Made by a program: the position numbers and the translations under genes | Shown here: positions 8,326-16,132 of the stretch, in pieces | Position numbering within the stretch: position 1 is the first letter of the stretch | Layout of the letters: each line of letters starts with the position of its first letter | The notes under the pieces: generated by a model | Databases searched by the model: none | Told to the model about the DNA's origin: nothing | Seen by the model: the letters and a program-made list of their open reading frames with translations, nothing else | Assembly (NCBI RefSeq): GCF_002776695.1 | Contig: NZ_LFJC01000003.1 | Span: 5,179,535 to 5,243,534, forward strand | Direction: 5' to 3' | From: Bradyrhizobium nitroreducens | GTDB lineage: Bacteria; Pseudomonadota; Alphaproteobacteria; Rhizobiales; Xanthobacteraceae | Length of the DNA: 64,000 bases

Positions 8326-9993
8326 ATGAGCTCGCTGTCGGCCACCATCCAGGACGTCTTCAACGAGCCGGGTTGCGGCAAGAACGCCAACAAGACGGAG
8401 GCCGAGCGTAAGAAGGGCTGCACCAAACAGCTCCAGCCGGGCGGCGCGGCCGGCGGCTGTGCTTTCGACGGCGCCAAGATCGCGCTCCAGCCGTTCACCG
8501 ATGTTGCGCATCTGGTCCACGGCCCGATCGCCTGCGAGGGCAATTCCTGGGACAATCGCGGCAGCGCCTCGTCGGGCTCCGATCTCTGGCGGCGCAGCTT
8601 CACCACCGACATGAACGAGACCGACATCGTGTTCGGCGGTGAGAAGCGGCTCTACAAGGCGATCAAGGAGGTCATCGAGAAGTACGATCCGCCGGCGATC
8701 TTCGTCTACCAGACCTGCGTGCCCGCCATGATTGGCGATGACATCAACGCGGTCTGCAAGGCGGCGGCGACCAAGTTCGGCAAGCCGGTCATCCCGGTCA
8801 ATTCCCCGGGTTTCGTCGGCCCGAAGAACCTCGGCAACAAGCTCGCCGGCGAAGCGCTGCTCGAGCACGTGATCGGCACCGAAGAGCCCGACTACACTAC
8901 GCCCTACGACATCAACATCATCGGCGAATACAACCTGTCCGGCGAGTTCTGGCAGATCAAGCCGCTGCTCGACGAGCTCGGCATCCGCATCCTCTCCTGC
9001 ATCTCCGGCGACGGCAAATATCGCGAGCTCGCCTATTCGCATCGCGCGAAAGCCGCGATGATGGTGTGCTCCAAGGCGATGATCAACGTCGCCCGCAAGA
9101 TGGAGGAGCGCTACGGCATCCCCTATTTCGAGGGATCGTTCTACGGCATCCAGGATTCCAGCGATTCCCTGCGCGAGATCGCGCGATTGCTGATCGAGCG
9201 CGGTGCGAAGGCCGAGTTGATGGATCGCACCGAGGCGGTTATTGCGCGGGAGGAAGCCAAGGCCTGGGCGGCGATCGAGCGCTTCAAGCCGCGCTTCAAG
9301 GACAAGAAGGTGCTGCTGATCACCGGTGGGGTGAAATCGTGGTCCGTGGTCGCCGCGCTGCAGGAGGCGGGGCTCGAGATCGTCGGCACGTCCGTGAAGA
9401 AGTCCACCAAGGAGGACAAGGAGCGGATCAAGGAGCTGATGGGCCAGGACGCCCATATGATCGAGGACATGACGCCGCGCGAAATGTACAAGATGCTGAA
9501 AGACGCGCGCGCCGATATCATGCTGTCGGGCGGCAAGTCGCAGTTCGTCGCGCTGAAGGCCGCGATGCCCTGGCTCGACATCAACCAGGAGCGCTGCCAC
9601 GGCTATATGGGTTACATCGGCATGGTCAAGCTGATGGAGGAGATCGAGAAGGCACTCTACAACCCGATGTGGGCGCAGCTCCGCAAGCCGGCGCCGTGGG
9701 ACGATGGCGGCGAGACCTGGCAGGCCAAGGCCATGGCGCAGATGGACGCGCAGGCCGCCGAAATCGCCGCCGATCCGTCTCTGGCCGAAACCACGCGGCG
9801 GGCCAAGAAGATCTGCTTCTGCAAGACCGTCGACCTCGGCAGCATCGAGGACGCCATCACCGCGCATGGCCTCACCACCGTCGATGGGGTGAAGGAACAC
9901 ACCAACGCCTCCGGCGGCTGCGGAGCCTGCAAGGGCCGGCTCGAGGACATCCTGGCGGCCCGGCTGGCGCCGCTGCTTCAGGCGGCGGAGTAG
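8326..9993 (+). CDS. nifE: NifE with C-terminal BFD-type [2Fe-2S] domain
   Basis: NifE forms with NifN the scaffold on which the FeMo-cofactor precursor is matured. The first ~475 residues are the NifD-like fold (for example GPIACEGNSWDNRG and YQTCVPAMIGDD). The last ~60 residues are an extra domain, with CFC then GGCGACKGRLEDIL, matching a bacterioferritin-associated-ferredoxin-like [2Fe-2S] module. At 555 residues it is longer than a plain NifE of about 450-475. Such C-terminal extensions are known in rhizobial NifE. The start at 8326 follows GGGAGAG; nifN begins 5 bases downstream. Confidence 0.96.
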   Translation: MSSLSATIQDVFNEPGCGKNANKTEAERKKGCTKQLQPGGAAGGCAFDGAKIALQPFTDVAHLVHGPIACEGNSWDNRGSASSGSDLWRRSFTTDMNETDIVFGGEKRLYKAIKEVIEKYDPPAIFVYQTCVPAMIGDDINAVCKAAATKFGKPVIPVNSPGFVGPKNLGNKLAGEALLEHVIGTEEPDYTTPYDINIIGEYNLSGEFWQIKPLLDELGIRILSCISGDGKYRELAYSHRAKAAMMVCSKAMINVARKMEERYGIPYFEGSFYGIQDSSDSLREIARLLIERGAKAELMDRTEAVIAREEAKAWAAIERFKPRFKDKKVLLITGGVKSWSVVAALQEAGLEIVGTSVKKSTKEDKERIKELMGQDAHMIEDMTPREMYKMLKDARADIMLSGGKSQFVALKAAMPWLDINQERCHGYMGYIGMVKLMEEIEKALYNPMWAQLRKPAPWDDGGETWQAKAMAQMDAQAAEIAADPSLAETTRRAKKICFCKTVDLGSIEDAITAHGLTTVDGVKEHTNASGGCGACKGRLEDILAARLAPLLQAAE

Positions 9994-9998
9994 GTCGG

Positions 9999-11381
9999 AT
10001 GGCGATCGTCACCACCTCGAAGAAGGCCTGCTCGGTCAATCCGCTCAAGATGAGCCAGCCGATCGGCGGCTCGTTCGCGTTCATGGGGCTACGCGGCGCG
10101 ATGCCGCTGCTGCACGGTTCGCAGGGCTGCACCTCGTTCGGCCTGACGCTGTTCGTGCGGCACTTCAAGGAAGCGGTGCCGATGCAGACCACCGCGATGA
10201 GCGAGGTCGCGACCGTGCTCGGCGGCTATGAGAATGTCGAGCAGGCGATCCTCAACATCCACAATCGCACCAAGCCGGAGATCATCGGCATCAATTCGAC
10301 CGGTGTCACCGAGACCAAGGGCGATGACGTCGAGGGCTTCATCCGCTTGATCCGGCAGAGACATCCGCAACTTGAAAAGCTCCCGCTGGTCTACGTCTCG
10401 ACGCCCGATTTCAAGGATGCGTTCCAGGACGGCTGGGAGAAGACGGTCGCGCGCATGGTCGAGGTGCTCGTGGACCCGGTCGACGCCGGAGCCGTGCGCG
10501 ATCCCGCGCGCATCAACATCCTGCCGGGCTGCCATCTCACGCCCGGCGACCTCGACGAACTGCGCACGATCCTGGAGGACTTCGGGCTCAAGCCGTCCTT
10601 CCTGCCGGACCTTGCCGGCTCGCTCGACGGCCACATCCCCGACGAGTTCACGCCGACCACGATCGGCGGCATCGGGGTCGACGAGATCGCCACCATGGGG
10701 CAGTCCGCCTGGACGATCGCGGTGGGCGCGCAGATGAAGCGTGCGGCGGAAGCGATGCAGGCCAGGACCGGTGTGCCGTTCCGGCTGTTCGAGCGGCTCT
10801 GCGGGCTGATCCCGAATGACGAGTTCATGGCCTTCCTTAGCGAGATCAGCGGGCGGCCGGTCCCGGCGAAGTATCGCCGGCAGCGCGGCCAGCTCGCCGA
10901 TGCGATGCTGGATGCGCATTTTCACATCGGCGGCCGCAAGCTGGCGATCGGCGCCGAGCCGGACCTGCTGTTCGATTTCTCCAGTATGCTGCATGAGATG
11001 GGCGCCGAGGTCGAGGCCGTGGTCACCACCACGGCCTCGCCCGTGCTGGAACGCGTCAAGACGCAAGAGGTCCTGATCGGCGATCTCGAAGACCTCGAGG
11101 AGCGCGCCAAGGCGCGTGATTGCGATCTCCTCATCACCCATTCCCACGGCCGCCAGGCGGCCTCGCGCCTGAAGATCCCGTTCTATCGGGCGGGCTTCCC
11201 GATGTTCGACCGGCTCGGCGCCGGGCATCAGATGTCAGTCGGCTACCGCGGCACGCGCGATCTGATCTTCGATCTCGCCAATCTCGTCATCGCCGACCGC
11301 GAGGCCAACCATCAGCCGACTCCTGACACCTGGCGGACCACCGACAGCGGCCTTCAGGTCGTCCCGCCACAGCTGCACTGA
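9999..11381 (+). CDS. nifN: NifN, FeMo-cofactor scaffold subunit
   Basis: Partner of NifE in the cofactor-maturation scaffold. The 460-residue protein is NifK-like: AFMGLRGAMPLLHGSQGC at the N-terminus, GINSTGVTETKGDD in the middle and a GFPMFDRLGAGHQMSVGYRG C-terminal region. The ATG at 9999 is 5 bases after nifE; longer in-frame extensions run inside nifE and are not used. Normal length for NifN. Confidence 0.97.
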   Translation: MAIVTTSKKACSVNPLKMSQPIGGSFAFMGLRGAMPLLHGSQGCTSFGLTLFVRHFKEAVPMQTTAMSEVATVLGGYENVEQAILNIHNRTKPEIIGINSTGVTETKGDDVEGFIRLIRQRHPQLEKLPLVYVSTPDFKDAFQDGWEKTVARMVEVLVDPVDAGAVRDPARINILPGCHLTPGDLDELRTILEDFGLKPSFLPDLAGSLDGHIPDEFTPTTIGGIGVDEIATMGQSAWTIAVGAQMKRAAEAMQARTGVPFRLFERLCGLIPNDEFMAFLSEISGRPVPAKYRRQRGQLADAMLDAHFHIGGRKLAIGAEPDLLFDFSSMLHEMGAEVEAVVTTTASPVLERVKTQEVLIGDLEDLEERAKARDCDLLITHSHGRQAASRLKIPFYRAGFPMFDRLGAGHQMSVGYRGTRDLIFDLANLVIADREANHQPTPDTWRTTDSGLQVVPPQLH

Positions 11382-11400
11382 AAGAAGAGGGATCAGATCG

Positions 11401-11796
11401 ATGAAAGTTGCCTTCGCCACCCAGGACCTGAAGCGCGTCGATGCGCATTTCGGCTGGGCCAAGAACATCGCCATCTACGACGTCAATCCGGACGGCCATC
11501 GCTTCGTCGAGGCGATCCAGTTCGACGGTGACCTCAAGGAGGACGGCAACGAGGACAAGCTCGCGCCGAAGATCGAGGCGATCAAGGATTGCACCATCCT
11601 CTACGTCGCGGCGATCGGTGGCTCCGGCGCCGCGCGGGTCGTCGCCAACAACATCCATCCGATGAAGGTGGCGCAGCCCGAGGCGATCGACGACCTCTGC
11701 GTCAAGCTCGAGGACGTGCTGAAGGGCTCGCCACCGCCGTGGCTGCGCAAGGTGCTGGCCAAGGGACAGGAACGCAGCTTTGATTTCGAAGATTGA
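11401..11796 (+). CDS. nifX: NifX, FeMo-cofactor carrier
   Basis: Small cytoplasmic protein that binds NifB-co or the cofactor precursor and shuttles it between NifB, NifEN and the apo-MoFe protein. The 131-residue sequence has the NifX/NafY fold: MKVAFATQDLKRVDAHFGWAKN-type start, a central AAIGGSGAARVV segment and the PPWLRKVL tail typical of NifX. It lies 19 bases after nifN with an AAGAAGAGGGA ribosome-binding region. Confidence 0.96.
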   Translation: MKVAFATQDLKRVDAHFGWAKNIAIYDVNPDGHRFVEAIQFDGDLKEDGNEDKLAPKIEAIKDCTILYVAAIGGSGAARVVANNIHPMKVAQPEAIDDLCVKLEDVLKGSPPPWLRKVLAKGQERSFDFED

Positions 11797-11807
11797 AGGA
11801 AACCGGC

Positions 11808-12278
11808 ATGACTGACGCGGCTGAACTGATCCAATCGGACAACGCGACCGAGGCGCCGTTCGTCAAGGAGCTCATCAAGGTCTGGCGGGCCCAGGACACC
11901 CATGGCGCCTGGGAGAGCAAGAAAGATCTCGACCTGCTGGAGCCCTACATCCTCGACAAGGAGAAACGCCGCGCGCTGCCGATCGTCGGCGATCCCGATC
12001 CGGACACGATCTGGCGGATGGAGCTGTTCTTCAACGCGGTCGCGCTGCTGATCGAGAAGGAGACCGGCGTGATGATCTCGCCGATGTTGAAGATGCATCA
12101 TGAAGGCTTCGGCCGCATGGTCCTGATCGGCGGGCGCCTCATCGTCGTCAACAAGCAGCTCCGCGACGTGCACCGCTTCGGGTTCGACCATCTGGGCAAG
12201 CTCGCAGCCGAAGGCGACAAATATGTCGCGGGCGGGGTCGAGATGATCCGCAAGTTTCCCGATGTTGCAAACTACTGA
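11808..12278 (+). CDS. NifX-associated nitrogen fixation protein (DUF269 family)
   Basis: Conserved 156-residue protein that almost always follows nifX; its biochemical role is not settled. It has the family features: FVKELIKVWRAQDTHGAWE near the N-terminus and GRLIVVNKQLRDVHRFGF in the C-terminal half. The ATG at 11808 is preceded by AAGGAA; an in-frame TTG at 11793 overlapping the nifX stop is less likely. It is part of the nifX-DUF269-DUF683-fdxB string. Confidence 0.93.
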   Translation: MTDAAELIQSDNATEAPFVKELIKVWRAQDTHGAWESKKDLDLLEPYILDKEKRRALPIVGDPDPDTIWRMELFFNAVALLIEKETGVMISPMLKMHHEGFGRMVLIGGRLIVVNKQLRDVHRFGFDHLGKLAAEGDKYVAGGVEMIRKFPDVANY

Positions 12279-12287
12279 GGTTCGAGC

Positions 12288-12488
12288 ATGAGCGATCTTG
12301 AAACGTTGAAGGCCGAGATCAAGAAGCTATCGGCCAAGGCCACGCAGGCCAAGATGGACCTCCACGATCTCTCGGAGGAGCTTCCGATCAACTGGACCTC
12401 GATCCTGAGCGTGGCCCAGAAGGCCCACGACGCCTTCGCCGAGCTCGAGCGCAAGCGTGAGGATCTCAAGTTGCTGGAAAAGGCATAA
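12288..12488 (+). CDS. CCE_0567/DUF683-family small protein
   Basis: 66-residue, strongly charged, mostly helical protein with two heptad-like helices around an LPINWTSIL turn, the hallmark of the small CCE_0567-type family found after the DUF269 gene in nif clusters. Members are described as small helical metalloproteins, but the function is unknown. It lies 9 bases after the DUF269 gene and 13 bases before fdxB, so it is co-transcribed with them. Confidence 0.88.
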   Translation: MSDLETLKAEIKKLSAKATQAKMDLHDLSEELPINWTSILSVAQKAHDAFAELERKREDLKLLEKA

Positions 12489-12501
12489 CCGGATCTCGAC
12501 C

Positions 12502-12789
12502 ATGTCCTACGCAACCCGCGACGGCCGCGACTGGAAGCCGGACTATCTGGTGTCGATCGATGCCCAGAAGTGCATCGGCTGTGGCCGCTGCTACAAGGTC
12601 TGCGGCCGCGAGGTCATGACGCTCAAGGGCCTCAACGAGGACGGCGAGATGATCGATCTCGATGACGACGATGACGAGGTCGAGAAGAAGGTCATGGTGA
12701 TGAACGACGACGGCGCCTGCATCGGCTGTGGCGCCTGCGCGCGGGTCTGCCCGACCAACTGCCAGACCCACGCCCCCGCGATCGCCTGA
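12502..12789 (+). CDS. fdxB: FdxB, nif-specific ferredoxin III
   Basis: 95-residue 2[4Fe-4S] ferredoxin. Cluster motifs are CIGCGRCYKVCGR near residue 25 and CIGCGACARVCPTNC near the C-terminus. Between them is a very acidic insert (a run of Asp/Glu after GEMIDL), typical of the nif-specific ferredoxin III family. It is probably an electron donor for cofactor assembly or nitrogenase reductase. The ATG at 12502 follows the DUF683 gene by 13 bases. Confidence 0.94.
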   Translation: MSYATRDGRDWKPDYLVSIDAQKCIGCGRCYKVCGREVMTLKGLNEDGEMIDLDDDDDEVEKKVMVMNDDGACIGCGACARVCPTNCQTHAPAIA

Positions 12790-12808
12790 TTGCCGTGGCG
12801 GACCCGCG

Positions 12809-13126
12809 ATGAGCAAGACGAGGTTCGCCAGATACAATATCGGCCAGGTGATCCGTCACCGGCTCTATGCGATGCGCGGCGTCATCTTCGACGTCGACAC
12901 GTCCTTTGCCGGCACGGATGGCGAACCGCCGGCCGACGGGACGTCGGCGGGTCTGGTCTACCGGCTGTTCGCCGATGACGACGAGATCCCCTATGTCGCC
13001 AGCATTGCCGAGCACGACCTGGAACCTGACGATTCCGGCGAGCCCGTCCGCCATCCCGGGATTGGTACCATGTTCGAAGTCGGCGAGGCCGGCAACTATC
13101 GCTGGCGCCGGCACGCGTTGAATTGA
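12809..13126 (+). CDS. hspQ: HspQ / YccV-type protein
   Basis: 105-residue protein with the YccV (hemimethylated-DNA-binding) beta-barrel fold: RYNIGQVIRHRLYAMRGVIFDVD at the N-terminus, EIPYVASIAEHDLEPDDSGEPVRHP in the middle. In enterobacteria HspQ acts as a heat-shock protein and Lon specificity factor. Here it is the last gene after fdxB, 19 bases downstream, so it is likely expressed with nifENX. A role in proteostasis of nif proteins is inference. Convergent with the unknown operon at 13.15 kb. Confidence 0.88.
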   Translation: MSKTRFARYNIGQVIRHRLYAMRGVIFDVDTSFAGTDGEPPADGTSAGLVYRLFADDDEIPYVASIAEHDLEPDDSGEPVRHPGIGTMFEVGEAGNYRWRRHALN

Positions 13127-13151
13127 CGCGCCGGGGACGCAGCGATCCGCC

Positions 13152-13466
13152 TTACTCGATCCCCTGTTCCCGCGCCTTCATCATCGCAGCGATGCGGAAG
13201 CGTTCGTGGATGGCGACGGGATTGGCGAGCATGTCGGCTTCCGCTTGTTTGAACGCGGTGAGCACGATCTCGGCTTCCGCCGGCGTCAGGGGCACGCGGC
13301 CCGCCATGTGGGTCGCTTCCGGTGCGGCGGTGCGGATCGCGCGGCGATAGGGATGATCCTTCACCTCGATCAGCTCGTTGGCTTCGAGCCTGCCGCCCAG
13401 CGTAATGGCGAGCCCGACGACCTCGAGCCTGCGACCGTCCTGCGTGGTCTTGACCAGTATAGCCAT
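13152..13466 (-). CDS. Unknown protein, third gene of a reverse operon
   Basis: 104-residue soluble protein, not recognised. It begins AILVKTTQDGRRLEVVGLAITL and contains a helical C-terminal half (TPAEAEIVLTAFKQAEADML). The N-terminal part looks like a short beta-strand unit, with no cysteines and no membrane segment. It lies 2 bases after the stop of the 87-residue gene and so forms an operon with it and the 152-residue gene. The operon faces a Rieske gene across an interval with a NifA site. The longer in-frame start at 13496 would overlap the neighbour. Confidence 0.7.
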   Translation of the reverse strand: MAILVKTTQDGRRLEVVGLAITLGGRLEANELIEVKDHPYRRAIRTAAPEATHMAGRVPLTPAEAEIVLTAFKQAEADMLANPVAIHERFRIAAMMKAREQGIE

Positions 13467-13468
13467 CG

Positions 13469-13732
13469 TCAATCGGCCTCCTGCGCCGCGTACCACATGT
13501 AACCGTCATTGTCCCAGAGTTGAGCCAGCGCCTGGTCGGGCTTCAAGGCAGGATGTCGCTGCCGCACGGCGCGATAGTCGGCCTCGAAGCGTGAAGCGTG
13601 CTCGCCCTCGAGGCGGGCGGTGAAAAAGTCGGACTTTGACCGCAGCACGAAGGTCGATCGATCGGCGCCAATCCGTAACTCGAACCTGTCGCCGTCGGAC
13701 AGGAGGCGCTCATCGGCCAAGACGGGCATCAC
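13469..13732 (-). CDS. Unknown protein, second gene of a reverse operon
   Basis: 87-residue protein, not recognised. It has an N-terminal LLSDGDRFELRIGADRSTFVLRS region that could form beta-strands and a helical C-terminus with many Arg/Glu and the end segment LWDNDGYMWYAAQEAD. Its start overlaps the stop of the upstream 152-residue gene by 4 bases, so the pair is translationally coupled. No cysteine and no signal peptide. Confidence 0.65.
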   Translation of the reverse strand: MMPVLADERLLSDGDRFELRIGADRSTFVLRSKSDFFTARLEGEHASRFEADYRAVRQRHPALKPDQALAQLWDNDGYMWYAAQEAD

Positions 13733-14187
13733 GGCACCATCGGCATGGCGAAGCCGGGTCGGGGATGCGCATCGTAATAGTCCGGCCGCTCCGGCCAGCC
13801 GCCTTCGGCGATGAACTTGAATGCGGTGATCTTCACCGGCGCGCCCTGCGAGCAGGAGACCTCCGCGAACTTGATCTCGCGCGGCCCGGGGCCTGCGGAA
13901 AAGTCTGCGACCACGGTGCCGTCGGCCTTGCAGGCGCGGGCAAAGCCCGGCGTGCCGACGCTGCTCGCCGGCACGGGATTGGCCGCGAGACCTACGCTGC
14001 CGTCGCCGCTGAAGGCCGGGCTCGCGAACTTGAACGCGGCGAGCACGCTGCTACGATCGACCGGGCGATCGGCAGTGATCGGGCGCGCGACCGAGTAGAC
14101 GGTCAGCGTGCCGCCATCGAGCAGCGCCTTGATCTCGTCTTCCGAGCAGGCGGCAAATTCCGATGCAACGTTCATGTCATTCTCCAT
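13729..14187 (-). CDS. Unknown protein, first gene of a reverse operon
   Basis: 152-residue soluble protein, not recognised. It contains several short FKF strands (AAFKFASPAF, ITAFKFIAEGG) and three cysteines (AACSED, ARACKAD, EVSCSQG), with a Pro-rich C-terminus. The ATG at 14187 is used; a second in-frame ATG lies 4 codons on. It heads the operon 14187-13152. A TGGCACG -24 element with a mismatched -12 (GA instead of GC) lies about 24 bases upstream and a NifA site about 145 bases upstream, which suggests NifA control. Confidence 0.68.
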   Translation of the reverse strand: MENDMNVASEFAACSEDEIKALLDGGTLTVYSVARPITADRPVDRSSVLAAFKFASPAFSGDGSVGLAANPVPASSVGTPGFARACKADGTVVADFSAGPGPREIKFAEVSCSQGAPVKITAFKFIAEGGWPERPDYYDAHPRPGFAMPMVP

Positions 14188-14210
14188 GCCAACGGGCCTG
14201 AATGAACAAC

Positions 14211-14226
14211 ATCAATTTCCGTGCCA
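14211..14226 (-). promoter_or_regulatory. Possible degenerate sigma-54 promoter for the 14187-13152 operon
   Basis: Minus-strand TGGCACGGAAATTGAT: a perfect TGGCACG -24 element, but the -12 dinucleotide is GA instead of the near-invariant GC at the correct 10-base spacing. It shares the NifA site at 14331 with the divergent Rieske gene. The -12 mismatch makes activity doubtful. Confidence 0.35.
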
Positions 14227-14330
14227 CGCGGAGCTGTACGCCGGATCGTCGAATGCGGCTGAAATACCCTGCGACCTGCCCTCAAAGGCCGCGTGAACAA
14301 TACACCCGCGCCACGGGGAAAGCCTCCGAG

Positions 14331-14346
14331 TGTCGGATTCCGGACA
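14331..14346. promoter_or_regulatory. NifA UAS between the unknown operon and the Rieske gene
   Basis: TGT-N10-ACA located 31 bases before the sigma-54-like element at 14377 and about 105 bases from the opposing element at 14226. Its position allows service in both directions. Confidence 0.65.
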
Positions 14347-14376
14347 TGTCAGCGGGCTGGCTGTCTGTCGTGCGTC

Positions 14377-14392
14377 TAGCGCGATTCTTGCA
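14377..14392 (+). promoter_or_regulatory. Sigma-54-like promoter of the Rieske gene
   Basis: TAGCGCGATTCTTGCA: intact TTGC with correct 10-base spacing; the -24 element reads TAGC rather than TGGC. The NifA site just upstream supports it. Confidence 0.5.
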
Positions 14393-14429
14393 AAGCCTCG
14401 GCAAGCCGTCGACCGCATTCGAGGACAGC

Positions 14430-14834
14430 ATGGACCACAATACCGCCTACGCGATCTGCGCCCTCAACGACATTCCGAGCCAGCGGGCGATCGGCTTTCA
14501 TCTCATGATCGTCGGTGACGACGGCGCGCCGCGGCCCTGGCCGATCGTGATCGTGCGCTGGGGCAAGCAGGTGTTCGGCTATCTCAACCGATGCCCACAT
14601 GGCGGCGTGAATCTCGACTGGGAGCGCAACCAGTTCCTGGATGGCAATGGCACCAGGCTCTTGTGCGGCAAGCACGGCGCCACCTTCGAGCTCGGCACCG
14701 GCCATTGCGTGGACGGGCCATGCAAGGGCGAAAGCCTGACGCCGATTGCGCTTGCCGTGCTCGACGGCGACATCTGCGTCACCGGTGTGAGGCTGGTGGA
14801 GGAGGATGACGAAGCGGCCCGCGAGGAGGCCTGA
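14430..14834 (+). CDS. Rieske [2Fe-2S] protein, nif-associated
   Basis: 134-residue soluble protein consisting almost only of a Rieske domain. The two ligand pairs are CPH (in NRCPHGGVNLDW) and CGKH (in LLCGKHGATFEL), i.e. CxH and CxxH, about 25 residues apart. No signal peptide or membrane anchor, so it is a cytoplasmic electron carrier of the NirD/dioxygenase-ferredoxin type. It stands alone behind a NifA/sigma-54-like promoter and converges with the gene at 14846. A longer paralogue is encoded at 25.2 kb. Partner proteins are unknown; in-frame ATG codons upstream lie in or before the promoter. Confidence 0.85.
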   Translation: MDHNTAYAICALNDIPSQRAIGFHLMIVGDDGAPRPWPIVIVRWGKQVFGYLNRCPHGGVNLDWERNQFLDGNGTRLLCGKHGATFELGTGHCVDGPCKGESLTPIALAVLDGDICVTGVRLVEEDDEAAREEA

Positions 14835-14845
14835 CGCGGGCTGCG

Positions 14846-15436
14846 TCAAACCGGGCGATTCTCGTTGCGATTCTTCACCGGCTCCATCCTGGCAAGTCCC
14901 TCCTCATAGGAAATCTCGGTGTAGGATGCGTCGAGATCCTTGGCGGCATCGAGCAGATAGTCGAGCTTGCCGGCGGTATCGAGCTTCTTGATGTCGTTCT
15001 TGTCGACGCCGGCGAGGTCCATCATCTCCTTCCAGACCGTCGATTCATCGCACGGCAGCACACGGAACTCGATGTCGCCGATCTTGGTGCGATATTTCGC
15101 CAGGAAGTCGACGTTGTTGCAGAACATGAAATAGCTGCCCTTCGGGCTGAGCGCGCCGTCGAGCACCTTGGCGACGTCGGCCAGATAGGCAAAGGAATGC
15201 AAGTAACCGGCGAGCACCGGAATGGTCTGCTCGCCCTCCTGCGTCACGGTAAGCACCTGTTCGAGCGAATAGTCCGGCGGACGCTTCTCGTCGGCGACCT
15301 GGGCCTGGAATTTCAGCGCGATGTCGCCGCGAAAGCCGAAGCGTCCTGGCTTGGTAGTATCGCCTTTCAGCACCGCGTTCAGGAGCCGGCCCTCCTTGTC
15401 CAGGCGGCCAAGGGCGGTGTTGTCGATCGACGTCAT
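14846..15436 (-). CDS. Unknown NifA-controlled protein, 196 residues
   Basis: Soluble acidic protein of 196 residues, not recognised. It has an N-terminal beta-rich portion (FGFRGDIALKFQAQV), a central GSYFMFCNNVDFLAKYRTKIGD-type region and a helical C-terminal third (KLDYLLDAAKDLDASYTEI). Two cysteines, no signal peptide. It is monocistronic and has a good sigma-54 promoter on its strand at 15502 and a NifA site at 15638 shared with iscA, so it is most likely made under nitrogen fixation. It converges with the Rieske gene, only 11 bases between stops. Confidence 0.75.
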   Translation of the reverse strand: MTSIDNTALGRLDKEGRLLNAVLKGDTTKPGRFGFRGDIALKFQAQVADEKRPPDYSLEQVLTVTQEGEQTIPVLAGYLHSFAYLADVAKVLDGALSPKGSYFMFCNNVDFLAKYRTKIGDIEFRVLPCDESTVWKEMMDLAGVDKNDIKKLDTAGKLDYLLDAAKDLDASYTEISYEEGLARMEPVKNRNENRPV

Positions 15437-15501
15437 GAAATCTCTCCTCGTCTCATCTGCCGCGCGGCTGTCGGCCGGCGCGAAGGTTTCGATGGTCCTT
15501 A

Positions 15502-15517
15502 TGCAAGGAGTTTGCCG
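15502..15517 (-). promoter_or_regulatory. Sigma-54 promoter for the 196-residue unknown gene
   Basis: Minus-strand CGGCAAACTCCTTGCA with GG and GC exactly 10 bases apart and an intact TTGCA. It lies about 65 bases upstream of the start at 15436. Confidence 0.65.
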
Positions 15518-15637
15518 ACCGCACGTGCATGCGCCGAGAGTGTGAATGCGGCGGGAATCCGCGCCGCTCGGTGTGGTCGCGGCGTGCTGTCTGGTATCAC
15601 GTTGCCGTTCCGCTTGTCCCGGCTCGCCACGACCGCC

Positions 15638-15653
15638 TGTCGCAAACCCGACA
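15638..15653. promoter_or_regulatory. NifA UAS shared by the 196-residue gene and iscA
   Basis: TGT-N10-ACA, 64 bases before the iscA -24 element and about 120 bases from the opposing sigma-54 promoter. Confidence 0.7.
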
Positions 15654-15716
15654 AGCGTCGCAAAGGCAACAGGTGTACGCCGGGCGAAAACGCAGCGGTT
15701 TCAGACATATGCGCTC

Positions 15717-15732
15717 TGGCACGGGACTTGCG
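15717..15732 (+). promoter_or_regulatory. Sigma-54 promoter of the iscA-nfu-nifS operon
   Basis: TGGCACGGGACTTGCG: full consensus TGGCACG-N4-TTGC with the required 10-base GG-GC spacing, 39 bases upstream of the iscA start. Confidence 0.88.
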
Positions 15733-15770
15733 ATCCTCATTGCAACAGACCCAGACAGCGAGGGCGAGCG

Positions 15771-16091
15771 ATGATCAACCTGACGGACAGCGCGGTGAAT
15801 GCAGTGAAGACGGCAATTTCCTCCGGGGCGCAGCCGGCGAGCGGCTTGCGCATCATGGTCGAGACCGGCGGCTGCGCCGGTTTCAAATACATGATGGGCC
15901 TCGCCGAAGAGGCCAAGCCAGACGACACCGTGATCGAGCGCGGCGGCGTGAAGGTGTTCGTCGACAATGCGAGTCACGAGCATCTCAACGGCACCACGAT
16001 CGACTTCGTCGTCGCACTGGAGGGGTCTGGCTTCACCTTCGACAATCCCAATGCGAAGTCGAGCTGCTCCTGTGGCAAGTCGTTCAGCTGA
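15771..16091 (+). CDS. IscA/HesB-type A-type Fe-S carrier, nif-linked
   Basis: 106-residue A-type carrier that delivers Fe-S clusters to apo-proteins. Ligand cysteines are in TGGCAGFKY (Cys35) and the C-terminal SSCSCGKSFS (CxC), all present. The ATG at 15771 is 39 bases behind a consensus sigma-54 promoter. It heads a run with nfu, nifS, nifT and a SIR2-like gene. This copy corresponds to the IscA-nif type; a divergent second copy lies after nifB. Confidence 0.92.
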   Translation: MINLTDSAVNAVKTAISSGAQPASGLRIMVETGGCAGFKYMMGLAEEAKPDDTVIERGGVKVFVDNASHEHLNGTTIDFVVALEGSGFTFDNPNAKSSCSCGKSFS

Positions 16092-16132
16092 GCTGCGTCC
16101 GTCGATCCGATCCGTTACAGAGAGAATTTGAA

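Noticed and set aside
8290..9993. Longer nifE start at 8290
   Set aside because: The ATG at 8326 has a ribosome-binding site and the family N-terminus; the extension follows the nifK hairpin and lacks similarity.
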